From the NCBI RefSeq assembly GCF_000145255.1, contig NC_014394.1, forward strand, positions 2,418,001 through 2,482,000: a stretch of 64,000 nucleotides of DNA, read 5' to 3'. Shown here one piece after another: positions 12,337-24,200 of the stretch. The stretch comes from Gallionella capsiferriformans ES-2 (GTDB lineage: Bacteria; Pseudomonadota; Gammaproteobacteria; Burkholderiales; Gallionellaceae). A model generated the notes under the pieces. The model was not told the origin of the DNA. It made no database searches and saw nothing but the letters and a program-made list of their open reading frames with translations. The first letter of the stretch is position 1. The number at the start of each line of letters is the position of its first letter. A program made the position numbers and the translations under genes.

Positions 12337-14256
12337 TTAGGTTTCCTGAGCGGGTTGAGTCGGCGCAGCTGGTGCAGCCGGCGTCACCGCGGGTGCGGTA
12401 GGAGCCTGATCTTCTGGCGGTTTCGGTGTCTTGCTGTATTGACTAGGCTTCGGCGGACGCGGCGGATTGCCATCCATGATGTCGTTGATCTGATCGGCGT
12501 CTATCGTTTCCCATTCCAGCAGGGCATGCGTCATCGCCTCGATCTTGTCGCGATGCGTTTCGATCAGATTGCGCGCAAGCGCATACTGCTGATCGATGAT
12601 GCGACGAATTTCGATATCGACTTTTTGCATAGTCGCCTCGGAGATGTTCTTGTGCGTCGTCACAGAACGCCCCAGAAAAACTTCACCCTCATTTTCGCCG
12701 TACACCATAGGGCCCAAGGCGTCTGACATCCCCCATTGCGTCACCATCTTGCGCGCCATATCGGTCGCGCGTTCGAAATCGTTCGAGGCACCGGTGGTCA
12801 TCTGATTCATGAAAATTTCTTCGGCAATACGACCGCCGAACAACACCGCGAGAGTGGACAATATGCGTTCTTTGTCCATGCTGTAACGGTCTTCAGACGG
12901 CAATTGCATCGTCAAGCCCAGCGCGCGACCGCGCGGAATAATGGTCACTTTGTGCACCGGATCCGTCTTGGGCATCAGTTTTGCAACCACCGCATGGCCC
13001 GACTCATGATAGGCGGTATTGCGGCGTTCTTCCTCCGGCATCACCATTGAACGACGCTCGGCGCCCATAAAGATTTTATCTTTAGCCGCTTCAAAATCAT
13101 CCATTTCAACAAAACGCTTGGCACGGCGCGCCGCAAACAGCGCTGCCTCGTTCACCAGATTGGCCAGATCCGCACCCGACATACCGGGTGTGCCGCGTGC
13201 GATCACATTGCCATCCACGTCCGGTGCGCACGGCACTTTACGCATATGTACGGCAAGGATTTGTTCGCGACCGCGAATGTCCGGCAACGGCACCGTCACT
13301 TGACGATCGAAACGCCCGGGGCGCAACAAGGCCGCATCCAGCACGTCAGGACGATTGGTCGCAGCAATCACGATCACGCCACTTGCGCCTTCGAAACCGT
13401 CCATCTCAACGAGCAGCGCGTTCAGTGTCTGTTCGCGCTCATCGTTACCGCCACCGACCCCCGCGCCGCGCTGACGGCCAACCGCATCGATTTCATCGAT
13501 AAAGATGATGCAGGGAGACTGCTTCTTGGCTTGCTCAAACATGTCACGCACACGCGCGGCACCCACACCGACAAACATTTCAACGAAGTCGGAGCCGGAA
13601 ATCGAAAAGAACGGCACCTTGGCTTCACCCGCAATCGCCTTGGCGAGCAGCGTTTTACCGGTACCCGGGCTACCCACCATCAGCACGCCGCGCGGAATGC
13701 GTCCGCCCAGATTCTGAAATTTGGTCGGATCGCGCAGGAAGTCCACCAGTTCGGAGACTTCTTCCTTCGCTTCATCACACCCTGCCACATCGGCAAAAGT
13801 GACGCGTTCTTTGGCTTCATCGAGCATGCGTGCGCGCGATTTTCCGAATGAAAATGCACCGCCTTTTCCGCCCCCCTGCATCTGACGCATGAAAAACACC
13901 CAGACGCCGATCAGCAAAATCATCGGAAACCATGACACAAATATGTTCATCAGGAAGGACTGCTCTTCTTCTGGCTTAGCTTCGACATTGACGCCGTTTT
14001 TGAGCAGGTCCGAGACCATCCACAAATCGCTGGGCGCATAGGTGCTGATGCGTTTGCCTTCCGTCGTCGTCGCGGTCAGCGTACGACCTTCGATCACAAC
14101 TTTGGCGATCTGACCCTTTTTGACTTCATCGAGGAATTGCGAATAATCAAGATGTCCCTGCGCCGACTGCTGCTGGCGCGTATTGAACTGGTTGAATACC
14201 GTCATCAAGACAAAGGCGACAACCAGCCAGATAGCGATGCTTTTAAAATTATTCAA
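12337..14256 (-). CDS. ftsH: ATP-dependent zinc metalloprotease FtsH
   Basis: A 639-residue membrane-bound AAA+ protease that degrades misfolded membrane proteins and selected cytosolic regulators. It has TM1 at about 5-22, a short periplasmic domain, and TM2 around 105-124. Walker A is G-S-P-G-T-G-K-T at about 195-202 and the second region of homology follows. The zinc site H-E-S-G-H is at about 417-421. The C-terminal tail is proline/alanine-rich. I chose a TTG start at 14256 because AAAGGAA lies 5 nt upstream and the family begins there; an upstream TTG at 14277 would put the Shine-Dalgarno inside the gene. Confidence 0.95.
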   Translation of the reverse strand: MNNFKSIAIWLVVAFVLMTVFNQFNTRQQQSAQGHLDYSQFLDEVKKGQIAKVVIEGRTLTATTTEGKRISTYAPSDLWMVSDLLKNGVNVEAKPEEEQSFLMNIFVSWFPMILLIGVWVFFMRQMQGGGKGGAFSFGKSRARMLDEAKERVTFADVAGCDEAKEEVSELVDFLRDPTKFQNLGGRIPRGVLMVGSPGTGKTLLAKAIAGEAKVPFFSISGSDFVEMFVGVGAARVRDMFEQAKKQSPCIIFIDEIDAVGRQRGAGVGGGNDEREQTLNALLVEMDGFEGASGVIVIAATNRPDVLDAALLRPGRFDRQVTVPLPDIRGREQILAVHMRKVPCAPDVDGNVIARGTPGMSGADLANLVNEAALFAARRAKRFVEMDDFEAAKDKIFMGAERRSMVMPEEERRNTAYHESGHAVVAKLMPKTDPVHKVTIIPRGRALGLTMQLPSEDRYSMDKERILSTLAVLFGGRIAEEIFMNQMTTGASNDFERATDMARKMVTQWGMSDALGPMVYGENEGEVFLGRSVTTHKNISEATMQKVDIEIRRIIDQQYALARNLIETHRDKIEAMTHALLEWETIDADQINDIMDGNPPRPPKPSQYSKTPKPPEDQAPTAPAVTPAAPAAPTQPAQET

Positions 14257-14313
14257 GATATTTCCTTTTACGCGCAACTTCCGAGGTTGATCATTAGACT
14301 ATGTATCCGCTCA

Positions 14314-14934
14314 TTACTCAAGTTTTCCGGTGCCCAACAGATACACTTCGCTACTACGATCACGCGAAGCTTTGGGTTTGCGCGCCACCACACGAGTAAA
14401 CTTTGTGCGCATTAATTTCATATAGGCTTCGAATCCTGTCCCTTGGAACACTTTAACCAGAAAACTACCATCCCGGGTCAGGTGATCAAAGGCGAATTCC
14501 ATCGCCAGTTCCGCAAGATAGATCGAACGATCCTGATCGACAGCACTCACGCCGCTAAAGTTGGGGGCCATATCCGAAATTACAAGTCCTACGGGTTTGC
14601 CTTGCAAACTTTCTTCCAGCTTTTTTAAGACCGCTTCATCCCGAAAATCCCCCTGAATGAATTCGACACCGCGCAATGGTTCGAGCGGCAACAGATCGAG
14701 CGCGATCACCTTACCGGTCTCTCCCATAATTGCGCCCGCCACCTGACACCAGCCGCCGGGCGTCGCGCCCAGATCTACGATCACCATGCCGGGTTTGATC
14801 AGATGATCCTTCTCATTGATCTCGATTAATTTATACGCTGCGCGCGAACGATAGCCATCTTTTTGTGCCTGCTGCACAAAAGGATCATTAATATGCTCTC
14901 GCATCCACTGTTTACTGGTTTTGGATGGCTTCAT
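14314..14934 (-). CDS. rlmE: 23S rRNA 2'-O-ribose methyltransferase RlmE (FtsJ)
   Basis: A 206-residue SAM-dependent methyltransferase that modifies U2552 in the 23S A-loop. Motif I is [12 protein letters not shown], and the K-D-K-E catalytic tetrad can be traced (K-L near the N-terminus, D-M-A-P-N, K-V-F-Q-G, and the E of S-S-E-V-Y). It is upstream of ftsH, the usual pairing in proteobacteria, and divergent from yhbY with a 38-bp gap. Confidence 0.96.
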   Translation of the reverse strand: MKPSKTSKQWMREHINDPFVQQAQKDGYRSRAAYKLIEINEKDHLIKPGMVIVDLGATPGGWCQVAGAIMGETGKVIALDLLPLEPLRGVEFIQGDFRDEAVLKKLEESLQGKPVGLVISDMAPNFSGVSAVDQDRSIYLAELAMEFAFDHLTRDGSFLVKVFQGTGFEAYMKLMRTKFTRVVARKPKASRDRSSEVYLLGTGKLE

Positions 14935-14972
14935 CGTTTAGAATCCGTGCCTGAGATATTATTGAGAAAATT

Positions 14973-15323
14973 ATGCTAGAGCTTACCGTAACAGAACGCC
15001 TTACCCTGAAGGGTCGCGCGCACCAATTAAAACCCACTGTCATGATAGGCAACGCCGGTCTGACTGAATCCGTCCTGAAGGAAATCAGCGTGAGTTTAAA
15101 GCAGCACGAACTCATCAAAATTCGCGTCATGGCCGAACGTGCCGACCGCGAAACGATGCTGACCGAAATTTGCACGCAGCTCAATGCTGCACCGGTACAG
15201 CATATCGGCAAAATTCTGGTGATTTACCTGCCAAAACCTGATGCTGAAAAAATCGAAATCCGTCAAATGCCGCGCCACAAGGGCAAAAAACCGTTGACCA
15301 AAAAGCAACTCGGCAACCGTTAA
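14973..15323 (+). CDS. yhbY: CRS1/YhbY-type RNA-binding protein
   Basis: A 116-residue protein with a single CRM domain, associated with 50S subunit precursors. The domain covers residues 1-97, with the motif V-M-I-G-N-A-G-L-T-E-S-V near residue 24-35 (the family GxxG-like loop). A basic tail rich in K and R follows. It is divergent from rlmE, a widespread gene pair, and convergent with greA; the gap to greA holds an inverted heptamer repeat. Confidence 0.93.
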   Translation: MLELTVTERLTLKGRAHQLKPTVMIGNAGLTESVLKEISVSLKQHELIKIRVMAERADRETMLTEICTQLNAAPVQHIGKILVIYLPKPDAEKIEIRQMPRHKGKKPLTKKQLGNR

Positions 15324-15352
15324 GTCAGCAAGCGGGGCGGCACTTCGTGCCT

Positions 15353-15399
15353 TAGTAGAGAGTGGCTTTCCACTTACCACTCTCTACTTACCACTTCCC
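15353..15399. repeat. Heptamer repeat array with inverted arm, yhbY-greA gap
   Basis: Read on the minus strand the gap shows AGTGGTA, AGTAGAG, AGTGGTA, AGTGGAA in 7-bp register, then an inverted partner: GTAGAGAGTGG at 15355-15365 pairs with CCACTCTCTAC at 15377-15387. It sits between the convergent stops of yhbY and greA. The heptamer resembles the one in the tgt-queA gap but not the others. Confidence 0.75.
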
Positions 15400-15404
15400 C
15401 GCCT

Positions 15405-15881
15405 CTAGATGTACTGAACCTCGATCAATTCGTATTCCCTGATGCCGCCCGGCGTCTTCACTTCAGCCACATCGCCACTGCTCTTACCGATCAAAGCACG
15501 TGCAATCGGTGAGCTGATCGAAATTTTACGCGCCTTGATATCCGCCTCATCGTCGCCGACGATCTGATAGGTCACCACATCACCGCTATTCATTTCTTCC
15601 AGAATCACCGTTGAGCCAAACACGCAGCGACCATTGGCGTTGAGCGTCTTTGGATCGATGATCTGCGCGCTACCCAACTTGCCTTCCAGCTCGATGATGC
15701 GCCCTTCGACAAAGCCCTGACGGTCCTTGGCTGCTTCGTATTCGGCATTCTCGGACAGATCGCCCTGAGCGCGCGCTTCCGATATCGCATTAATGACCCA
15801 GGGACGCTCTACCGTTTTGAGTTTATGTAACTCCTGGCGCATTTTATCCGCGCCAACCAAAGTCAAAGGAATCTTGATCAT
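15405..15881 (-). CDS. greA: Transcription elongation factor GreA
   Basis: A 158-residue factor that rescues backtracked RNA polymerase by stimulating transcript cleavage. It has the N-terminal coiled-coil with the tip acidic pair (G-D-L-S-E-N-A-E-Y-E-A-A) and the C-terminal FKBP-like domain (I-V-G-D-D-E-A-D, S-P-I-A-R-A-L-I-G, T-P-G-G). The start is the ATG at 15881, which is 7 nt after AGGTGAG and gives exactly the E. coli length. An upstream GTG at 15893 overlaps that Shine-Dalgarno. It is downstream of carB with a 55-bp gap, the common carAB-greA order. Confidence 0.97.
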   Translation of the reverse strand: MIKIPLTLVGADKMRQELHKLKTVERPWVINAISEARAQGDLSENAEYEAAKDRQGFVEGRIIELEGKLGSAQIIDPKTLNANGRCVFGSTVILEEMNSGDVVTYQIVGDDEADIKARKISISSPIARALIGKSSGDVAEVKTPGGIREYELIEVQYI

Positions 15882-15895
15882 ACTGAAACTCACCT

Positions 15896-15950
15896 AATTG
15901 TTAGTTGTTAGTTGTTGTCGCTCTGCGTCATTCGTTTTAACTAACGACTG
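15896..15950. repeat. Heptamer repeat array, carB-greA junction
   Basis: AATTGTT, AGTTGTT, AGTTGTT on the + strand (15896-15916), with an inverted partner AACTAACGACT near 15939-15949. The partner arm lies inside the last codons and stop of carB (K-A-V-V-S-stop), so the repeat supplies the coding 3' end there. The greA ribosome-binding site is directly next to the other end. Confidence 0.7.
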
Positions 15951-18900
15951 CTTTTCGCTTATGTTGAGACTGCACGTCATAGACTTGCAAATCATCCAGA
16001 TGATGCATACCGATACAGGCGGCACGTGCACCTGCCAGTGTGGTGTAATAAGTTACCCGCCCCTGCAACGCCGCATGACGGATCGAGTAGGAATCACGCA
16101 TCACGGCAGGCTTGCTGTCCACCGTGTTGATAATCAGATTCACTTCACCATTTTTAACCATATCGACGATATGAGGACGACCTTCGGCCACCTTGTTAAC
16201 CGATTTCACCGGCACGCCTGCCGCAGAGATGGCCGCTGCCGTACCGCGCGTGGCGAGTATGGTAAAGCCCAATTCGGCCAGTGAACGCGCCACATCCACG
16301 GCACCGGGCTTATCGGCTTCGCGCACACTGATAAAGACGTTGCCGCTCTTAGGCAATTTAACGCTCGCCGCCAGCTGCGACTTGACGAAGGCTTCGGCAA
16401 ACGTCTCACCCACCCCCATCACTTCGCCAGTGGACTTCATCTCAGGACCTAAGATCGTATCGACGCCCGGGAACTTGATGAACGGGAATACCGCTTCTTT
16501 CACCGAATAATACGGTGGCACAACTTCACCCGTGACACCCTGCTCTGCGAGACTTTGCCCCGCCATGCAGCGCGCGGCAATCTTTGCCAGCGGCACACCG
16601 GTCGCCTTGGAGACGAACGGCACGGTGCGCGAGGCGCGCGGATTGACTTCCAGCACGTAGACCGTCTCGCCTTGAATCGCGAACTGCACGTTCATCAAGC
16701 CCACCACGTTGAGCGCACGCGCCATCGCAACCGTTTGGCGGCGCAATTCATTTTGCATCGCCACCGGCAAACTGAACGGCGGCAAGGAACAGGCTGAATC
16801 GCCCGAATGCACGCCCGCTTCTTCAATATGTTCCATGATGCCGCCGATGATCACATCGACCCCGTCGGACACCGCATCCACATCCACCTCGATCGCATCG
16901 TTCAAGAAGCGGTCCAGCAAAATGGGCAGACGTTCAGGATAGGTCTTGGACATGATCTCCGCGTCGCGCATATAGCGCTCCAGATCCACCTGTTCGTGGA
17001 TAATCTCCATCGCACGACCACCCAGCACATTCGATGGCCGCATCACCAGCGGATAGCCAATGGCTGCCGCGCCAGCCAAGCCTTCGGCCACCGTACTTGC
17101 CGTACGGTTAGGCGGCTGCTTCAATTCTAGCGCCATCAGCATCTGCTTAAAGCGCTCGCGATCTTCCGCGCAGTCGATCATGTCGGGCGTTGTACCGATA
17201 ATCGGCACACCGTTCTTCTCCAGACCGCGCGCCAGACTGAGTGGCGTCTGACCGCCGTATTGCACGATCACACCGACCGGTTTTTCGACGGCGACCACTT
17301 CGAGCACATCTTCCAAAGTCAACGGCTCGAAATACAAGCGATCCGAGGTGTCATAATCGGTCGATACGGTTTCAGGGTTACAGTTGACCATGATGGTTTC
17401 ATAGCCGTCTTCGCGCATCGCCAACGCCGCATGTACGCAGCAATAGTCAAATTCGATCCCTTGACCGATACGATTCGGCCCGCCGCCCAACACCATGATT
17501 TTCTTGTTGTTGGTCGGGTTCGCTTCGCATTCCTCTTCATAGGTGGAATACATATAGGCGGTGTCGGTCGAAAACTCGGCAGCGCAGGTATCCACGCGCT
17601 TGTAAACCGGACGTACGCCCAGCGCATGGCGATAGGCGCGCAAGGCGGACGGATCCGTTTCCAGCAAATCGGCCAGACGCGCATCGGCAAATCCGCTGCG
17701 TTTTAACGTGCGCATCTCATCGGCATTCACGCTTTCCAGCGGACGCCCGAGGAGTGTTGCCTCCTGACGAATCAAATCAGCGATCTGCACCAAAAACCAG
17801 CGATCAATTTTGCTGACGTTGAACACCTCCTCGACGCTCATTCCCAAACGGAAAGCATCGGACACCGCCCAGATGCGGGATGGTCCCGGATTGCGCAATT
17901 CGGCAGTCACCGCATCGAGATTATCGAATTTGCTATCCAGTCCGTTAACGCCCACTTCCAGACCGCGCAGCGCTTTCTGGAAAGACTCCTGAAAGGTGCG
18001 ACCGATGGCCATCACTTCACCCACCGATTTCATCTGGGTCGTTAGGCGATCGTTGGCCTGCGGGAATTTTTCAAACGCAAAGCGCGGAATCTTGGTGACC
18101 ACGTAATCGATGGCAGGCTCAAATGAGGCTGGTGTCGCGCCGCCCGTGATGTCGTTCTGCAATTCGTCCAGCGTAAACCCCACCGCCAGCTTAGCGGCGA
18201 TCTTGGCGATTGGAAAACCGGTCGCCTTGGAGGCCAGTGCGGATGAGCGCGACACACGCGGATTCATCTCGATCACCACCATGCGCCCGTCGTCCGGATT
18301 AATGGAGAACTGCACGTTCGACCCGCCGGTCTCGACACCGATTTCGCGCAGCACCGCTAAAGAGGCATCGCGCAGAATCTGGTATTCCTTATCGGTCAGC
18401 GTCAACGCTGGCGCAACGGTGATCGAGTCTCCCGTGTGCACGCCCATCGGGTCCAAATTTTCAATCGAGCAGATGATGATGCAATTATCATTGCGATCGC
18501 GCACCACTTCCATCTCGTATTCTTTCCAGCCCAGCAGAGATTCTTCGATCAACAGCTCGCTGGTCGGCGAGGCTTCAAGTCCGCGCTCGCAGATTTCCAG
18601 AAATTCTTCGCGGTTATACGCAATGCCGCCGCCGCTGCCACCCATCGTGAAAGAGGGACGAATAACGGTCGGAAAACCCATCACCTGCTGCACCTGCAAC
18701 GCCTCTTCCATGCTGTGCGCAATCGCCGAACGGGCGGATGCGAGACCGATACGGGTCATCGCCTGTTTGAATTTCTCACGGTCTTCCGCCATGTCGATCG
18801 CTTCACGCGACGCGCCTATCATCTCGACGTTGTATTTTTCCAGCACGCCGTGATGCGCCAGATCCAACGCGCAATTCAATGCGGTCTGACCGCCCATGGT

Positions 18901-19164
18901 CGGCAAAATCGCGTCCGGGCGCTCCTTGGCGATAATCTTCTCGACGATCTGCCAAGTGATCGGTTCAATATAAGTCGCATCCGCCATGTCAGGATCTGTC
19001 ATGATGGTGGCCGGATTCGAATTGACCAGCACCACGCGATAGCCTTCTTCGCGCAGCGCCTTACAGGCTTGCGCACCGGAATAGTCGAACTCGCACGCCT
19101 GCCCGATGACGATAGGGCCCGCGCCGATGATCAGTATGGATTTTATATCTGTACGTTTTGGCAT
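15937..19164 (-). CDS. carB: Carbamoyl-phosphate synthase large subunit
   Basis: A 1075-residue enzyme that, with CarA, makes carbamoyl phosphate from glutamine, bicarbonate and two ATP for pyrimidine and arginine synthesis. It has two homologous ATP-grasp halves, each opening with a glycine-rich motif (G-A-G-P-I-V-I-G-Q near residue 14 and [10 protein letters not shown] near 567). The C-terminal MGS-like allosteric domain starts near residue 935. The length matches E. coli CarB (1073). It follows carA with an 81-bp gap containing heptamer repeats. The last few residues overlap another repeat. Confidence 0.98.
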   Translation of the reverse strand: MPKRTDIKSILIIGAGPIVIGQACEFDYSGAQACKALREEGYRVVLVNSNPATIMTDPDMADATYIEPITWQIVEKIIAKERPDAILPTMGGQTALNCALDLAHHGVLEKYNVEMIGASREAIDMAEDREKFKQAMTRIGLASARSAIAHSMEEALQVQQVMGFPTVIRPSFTMGGSGGGIAYNREEFLEICERGLEASPTSELLIEESLLGWKEYEMEVVRDRNDNCIIICSIENLDPMGVHTGDSITVAPALTLTDKEYQILRDASLAVLREIGVETGGSNVQFSINPDDGRMVVIEMNPRVSRSSALASKATGFPIAKIAAKLAVGFTLDELQNDITGGATPASFEPAIDYVVTKIPRFAFEKFPQANDRLTTQMKSVGEVMAIGRTFQESFQKALRGLEVGVNGLDSKFDNLDAVTAELRNPGPSRIWAVSDAFRLGMSVEEVFNVSKIDRWFLVQIADLIRQEATLLGRPLESVNADEMRTLKRSGFADARLADLLETDPSALRAYRHALGVRPVYKRVDTCAAEFSTDTAYMYSTYEEECEANPTNNKKIMVLGGGPNRIGQGIEFDYCCVHAALAMREDGYETIMVNCNPETVSTDYDTSDRLYFEPLTLEDVLEVVAVEKPVGVIVQYGGQTPLSLARGLEKNGVPIIGTTPDMIDCAEDRERFKQMLMALELKQPPNRTASTVAEGLAGAAAIGYPLVMRPSNVLGGRAMEIIHEQVDLERYMRDAEIMSKTYPERLPILLDRFLNDAIEVDVDAVSDGVDVIIGGIMEHIEEAGVHSGDSACSLPPFSLPVAMQNELRRQTVAMARALNVVGLMNVQFAIQGETVYVLEVNPRASRTVPFVSKATGVPLAKIAARCMAGQSLAEQGVTGEVVPPYYSVKEAVFPFIKFPGVDTILGPEMKSTGEVMGVGETFAEAFVKSQLAASVKLPKSGNVFISVREADKPGAVDVARSLAELGFTILATRGTAAAISAAGVPVKSVNKVAEGRPHIVDMVKNGEVNLIINTVDSKPAVMRDSYSIRHAALQGRVTYYTTLAGARAACIGMHHLDDLQVYDVQSQHKRKAVVS

Positions 19165-19172
19165 ATTTTTTC

Positions 19173-19248
19173 GGGAAGAGGAAAGCGGGAAGCGTTTTGG
19201 AGCTCAGGTTTTACCCTTCACCCTTCACCCTTCACCAGCCTTCTCTTA
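19173..19248. repeat. Heptamer repeat array, carA-carB gap
   Basis: Left arm GGGAAGA, GGAAAGC, GGGAAGC at 19173-19193, and right arm three exact CCCTTCA copies at 19214-19234 followed by degenerate copies that reach the carA stop codon (19246-19248). The arms are partly inverted complements. They fill the whole 81-bp gap. Confidence 0.78.
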
Positions 19249-20373
19249 CTTCCGCCCCTCCATCATCTCAACAAATTTATCGAACAAGCCGTCCACATCG
19301 TGCGGACCCGGACTCGCTTCCGGATGCCCCTGAAAACAGAACGCAGGTTTATCCGTCAATTCAAAACCTTGCAGCGTGCCATCGAACAAAGAGATATGCG
19401 TCGCACGCGCATTCGCAGGCAAAGACGCCGCATCCACCGCAAAACCGTGATTCTGGCTGGTGATCATCACCTGCCGGGTCGCCAGATCCTGCACCGGATG
19501 ATTCGCGCCGCGATGACCGAATTTCATTTTGACCGTTTTAGCGCCCACAGCCAGACCCAAGATCTGATGCCCCAGACAAATACCGAACAACGGAACGCCT
19601 GCCGCCAGCACGCTTTGCGTCGCGGCAATCGCATAGTCGCAAGGCTCAGGGTCGCCCGGGCCATTTGACAGAAAAATGCCATCCGGCTTCATCGCCAGCA
19701 CCGTCGCGGCCGGCGTCTTTGCCGGTACAACGGTGATTTTGCAGCCACGCGCGGCCAACATACGCAGGATATTGCGCTTAACCCCAAAGTCGTAAGCGAC
19801 CACATGAAATTCAGGTGATCCTGCTTCACTGTAGCCTGCTGCCAGATCCCACTCGCCCTGATTCCACTCATAAGGCGTATCGCAAGTAACCACCTGCGCC
19901 AGATCCATACCGGCAAGCCCGGCAAATCCGCGCGCGGCTGCCAGCGCCGCCACTTCGTCTGTACCGCTGGCGATACACCCGCTCTGAGCCCCCTTTTCAC
20001 GCAGAATGCGCGTAAGTTTACGCGTATCGATACCAGCGATCGCAACCACATCGTTCGCTTTAAGGTACTCCGGCAGCGATTGCGTGCAGCGCCAGTTACT
20101 CACCGTCAAAGACAGATCGCGTATCACCAGACCGCTGGCGAACACCTGACGCGATTCAACATCCTCGTCATTGATTCCGACATTACCGATATGCGGGCAC
20201 GTCAGCGTCACAATCTGGCGACAATAAGAAGGATCAGTGAGTATTTCCTGATAGCCCGTCATCGACGTGTTGAATACGACCTCGCCGCTGCGGCTTCCGG
20301 AAGCCCCGATAGACACACCGCGAAACACCGTCCCATCGGCAAGCACAAGAATTGCAGGATTCGTTTGCGTCAC
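19246..20373 (-). CDS. carA: Carbamoyl-phosphate synthase small subunit
   Basis: A 375-residue glutamine amidotransferase subunit that supplies ammonia to CarB. The N-terminal CPSase domain contains [14 protein letters not shown]. The class I glutaminase domain has the catalytic nucleophile in G-I-C-L-G-H-Q and the H/E pair in [11 protein letters not shown]. The gene starts the carAB unit, and a hairpin lies in its leader at 20418-20444. Confidence 0.97.
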   Translation of the reverse strand: MTQTNPAILVLADGTVFRGVSIGASGSRSGEVVFNTSMTGYQEILTDPSYCRQIVTLTCPHIGNVGINDEDVESRQVFASGLVIRDLSLTVSNWRCTQSLPEYLKANDVVAIAGIDTRKLTRILREKGAQSGCIASGTDEVAALAAARGFAGLAGMDLAQVVTCDTPYEWNQGEWDLAAGYSEAGSPEFHVVAYDFGVKRNILRMLAARGCKITVVPAKTPAATVLAMKPDGIFLSNGPGDPEPCDYAIAATQSVLAAGVPLFGICLGHQILGLAVGAKTVKMKFGHRGANHPVQDLATRQVMITSQNHGFAVDAASLPANARATHISLFDGTLQGFELTDKPAFCFQGHPEASPGPHDVDGLFDKFVEMMEGRK

Positions 20374-20417
20374 CAGACACCCCCCAAGATAAACATCAAC
20401 TAGCTAGACATAAAGAA

Positions 20418-20444
20418 GCGGGAAGAACCGTGAGTTCATCCCGC
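20418..20444 (-). promoter_or_regulatory. Hairpin in the carA leader region
   Basis: On the minus strand GCGGGA and GAAC pair with GTTC and TCCCGC around a 5-nt loop, each arm having one unpaired base between its two parts. A moderately pyrimidine-rich stretch (TTCTTTATG) follows. It lies 45-71 bp upstream of the carA start. It could be a leader attenuator or a terminator-like element. No leader peptide was identified. Confidence 0.35.
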
Positions 20445-20563
20445 AAAAGATTGACCGGCATTATAGCGGAATAGCGAGTCAGCATCAAACACAAGCGCAT
20501 CGTTCAGCGGGCGGGTCTGAGGATGTTATACAATTCGACTCCGACAAAACTTGCAGGATAGAC

Positions 20564-21097
20564 ATGTTTGAAGTCATTGTTTTAGCGATCGCTCTGAGCA
20601 TGGATGCCTTCGCCGTCTCTATCGGCTTGGGCTCAAAGGACGCCAGCAAAAATCTGGGCATAAAAGCCGGAATTTATTTTGGCGTTTTTCAGGCACTGAT
20701 GCCCTTCATCGGCTATATGGGCGGACGCGGGGTATTAGGATGGGTCGATGCTTACGCCCACGGAATCGCCTTCGGACTGCTGGCGCTGATCGGCGCAAAA
20801 ATGATATACGAAGGCCTGCAAGAGGGTGTTGAGGCGGACATTCAAGCGATCACTCACAAAATGATGCTGATGCTAGCCATTGCCACCAGTATCGATGCGA
20901 TGGCCGCAGGCTTCAGCCTGACACTACTTAACGTAAATGCCTACTTAGCCTGCCTCATCATCGGTGTCACAACCTTTACCTTTAGCTGGGCCGGCGTCAA
21001 AATTGGCCGGCGCAGCGGCACCTGGCTTGAGAGTCGCGCAGAGATTTTCGGCGGCACCGTGCTAATACTGATCGGCATCAAAATATTGATACGCTAA
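20564..21097 (+). CDS. mntP: Manganese efflux pump MntP
   Basis: A 177-residue, six-helix membrane protein of the MntP (former DUF204) family, which exports Mn(II). The two internal repeats each carry the characteristic acidic motif: S-M-D-A-F-A-V-S near residue 12 and S-I-D-A-M-A-A-G near residue 107. It stands alone between carA (divergent) and a sensor kinase. I looked for a manganese riboswitch in the 190-bp upstream gap and did not see convincing conserved features. Confidence 0.93.
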   Translation: MFEVIVLAIALSMDAFAVSIGLGSKDASKNLGIKAGIYFGVFQALMPFIGYMGGRGVLGWVDAYAHGIAFGLLALIGAKMIYEGLQEGVEADIQAITHKMMLMLAIATSIDAMAAGFSLTLLNVNAYLACLIIGVTTFTFSWAGVKIGRRSGTWLESRAEIFGGTVLILIGIKILIR

Positions 21098-21221
21098 CGC
21101 ACGCCATCAACACGACCCCCAAATCAATTACTCCCGCTTGCCTAGGCAACCATATAGGAATATTCTTACAAGCAAACCAGAAAATCGGCCGGCCGCCGAA
21201 TAACCACCCTGTTACGCGCCA

Positions 21222-24200
21222 TTGAAACCAGTCAATTTCATTTTAGCCGCCTCACCCAAAATTCTGCTGTTAGCCGGAATTTATTTTCTACTGGGTGTCG
21301 CATCACAACAGCTGGCTATTCCGCCAGGCTATGCATCTGCCGTTTTTCCCGCCGCAGGGGTCGCCCTAGCCGTCATTCTTCATAGCGGCTACCGCCTGCT
21401 ACCCGGCATCTGGACAGGCTCGTTCTGCCTCAACTTGTGGATTGCATCCTGCTCCGGCGGCATAGACGACAAAACCATTTTAATCGCAGCGATTGTTGCA
21501 TCGGGTGCAACACTACAAACCGGCGTTGCCGCCCTGCTGATCCGCCGCCTCTTAAAAGGCAACTGGCACAATCTGGACAGCGATACCGACATCATCCGTT
21601 TTTTGCTGCTCGCCGGCCCCGTGGCCTGCCTGATCTCCAGCTCCTGGGCGACGGTCACACTGACGATGTCAGGCGTCATCTCAGACCATGCATGGCTGTT
21701 TAACTGGAGCAACTGGTGGGTTGGAGATTCAGTCGGTGCCATGTTATTCGCACCGCTGACGCTCATACTACTGCAGCGGCGCGGCAATACTGAAAAATCC
21801 AGAATTACCAACGTCGCCATCCCCACCCTGCTGGTCACCGCAGGCATTGTTGCCTTGTTTGTTTATGTATCCGGCATCGAGGCAATCAAGGTCAGGCAAC
21901 ATATTGCAGAGCATGGTCGCACGGTCTCCGACCAGCTAAAAAGTCGGATCATTTCCTATCATGAGGTGATTGCCTCGCTGGACAATTACCTGCAAGCCAC
22001 ACCCGACATCAACCGCTTAAAATTTGAACGCTATACACAAAGTTTTTTTGAGGATCACCCGGATTTAATGGCGCTGAGCTGGAACCCGCTGATCCCTCAA
22101 AAATCACGGCGACAGTTTGAACAGACGCTCTCTAACGAATACAGCCCGGCCCGACTGACAATTACCGAACGAAATTTGCAAAATCAACTCGTATCCGCCA
22201 ACGTCCGTGATCAGTATGTGGCAATCGGTTACATCAGCCCGCTACAGTCCAATCGCAAAGCATTAGGATTTGACATTTTATCCAATCCGATGCGCGCAGA
22301 GGCGATTGAGCGCGCCATAAATTCAGGGCAAATGGCCGCGACAGCGCCCATACAACTGGTTCAAGATTCCACGGCCAATGCAGGCGTTTTACTACTGCAC
22401 CCAGTCTATCGCAATCACACCTCTGCCACAGGCCACAACAAAATAGCACCGCGAGGTTTTGCCGTTGGCGTGTTCCGTATCGATAAAATGCTCTCTGAGC
22501 TTGCCGTTAAAAACATACCGGCTGAACTAGCATTTAGTCTGCATGACACCGCTGCGCCATCTGAAAACCAGACCTTATATCGCCTGAATGTCAACCGCCC
22601 GCTGCTGAGCGAATATACATGGGAAAGCGATGTCGCTATCGGCGGACGCGCCTGGCACATCACGCTGTCCCCGACGCGCGCCTATCTTGAGGAAAATCGA
22701 TCATTCCTGCCATGGATTGTCCTCGCAGCAGGCCTAACGCTGGTCAGTCTGCTACAGGCTTTTTTACTGGCCATCACCGGGCGCACTTCAATTGTTCAGC
22801 GCACTGTCGATCAGCAGACGCAAATACTGCTTGAAAGCGAACAGCGGCTGCGCAAACAAAATGAAAAAAATCTCGCGATTTTACACAATGCCAGTGACGG
22901 CATACACCTGCTCAACGCCAGCGGCGATCTCATTGAAGCCAGCGATTCGTTCTTCACCATGCTAGGCTACCAGCGCGAAGAAATGATCAATATGCACGTA
23001 TCACAATGGGATGCATTATTAACGGGTCCTGAGCTAGCGCAGACCATCCAACTGCAATTTGAAAAAAAGGAACGCTCCCAGTTTCAGACCGTCCACCGCC
23101 GCAAAGATGGCAGCACGCTTGACGTCGAAATCAGCAGTTTTCCGCTCGAACTCGATGGTGAAATAGTCCTGTTTTATTCCTCAAGAGATATCACCGCACG
23201 CCGCATTATAGAAGCCTCGCTACAACAACAACTGATGTTCACCCGCGCGCTCAACACAATCTCACGAACCTTTGTCGAGCAGGAAGAAAACGCGCTTTTG
23301 CTAACCCGCACGGTCGTCAACGTCGGTGCAGCGCTCGGCGCCGACCGCGCGCTGATTTACGATATCAATTTCGAGACACAGAAAATCATCGGCCTGTCTG
23401 AATATCTCAATCCTGAACACGCCGATATCACCGCGACACTTGCCACCTATCCACTGCAGCTATTTTTCGGCGGTGCCAGTGAAATCATGTCAACGCATCG
23501 CTGGATCATAAGCCAGCGCGATGATATTGAACCTCATCTGGCGCTAGACGGGTCGGGCGATATACTGCACCGGCAAATGAACATTCAAAGCCTGCTCTGG
23601 TATCCGTTCGCGTTCCATAACAACGGCTTCCACCTGCTGGCGCTGAATCATATTCACGCAAAAAAAATCTGGTCTGCCGAAGAGCTCGAGTTTATTGAAT
23701 CGGTCAGCCATCTGGTCAGTTTTGAGCTTGAAAAAATTCGCCTGACCGATGCACGAAAATGCGCGGATGCCGAACGGGACCGCCTGCTGAAAATCATCGA
23801 GGATGCACCCGACTTTATTGCAACGTGCGATATGCAGAACCGTCTAAAATACCTGAACGCAGCCGGCGCGAAACTGGTCGGCCTGCCCGACAATGCCGAC
23901 TTGTCTGCTTTAAAAATTAGCGACATGCACCCTGAATGGGCGACACAAAAAATGTTGAACGAGGACATTCCCGTTGTACTTGAACAGGGCGTATGGCAGG
24001 GTGAAACCGCCTTGCTCCACCGCGATGGACATGAAACACCCGCATCTCAGGTATTACTCGTGCATCGCGACGCCGATGGCAATCCAGAATACTTATCCAC
24101 TATTATCCGCGACATCTCCGGACTGAAAAAATATGAGAAGGCCCTCCTTAACAACGAACAAAACCTGCTCAATATTCTCAAGCTGAGCCCCATCGCCGTT

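Noticed and set aside
15937..19164. Long plus-strand ORFs opposite carB (for example 18110-18853 and 18436-19668)
   Set aside because: They are antisense shadows of carB and carA with no recognisable protein motifs.
20445..20563. Manganese (yybP-ykoY) riboswitch before mntP
   Set aside because: I could not find the conserved loop and junction sequences; only generic hairpins were visible.
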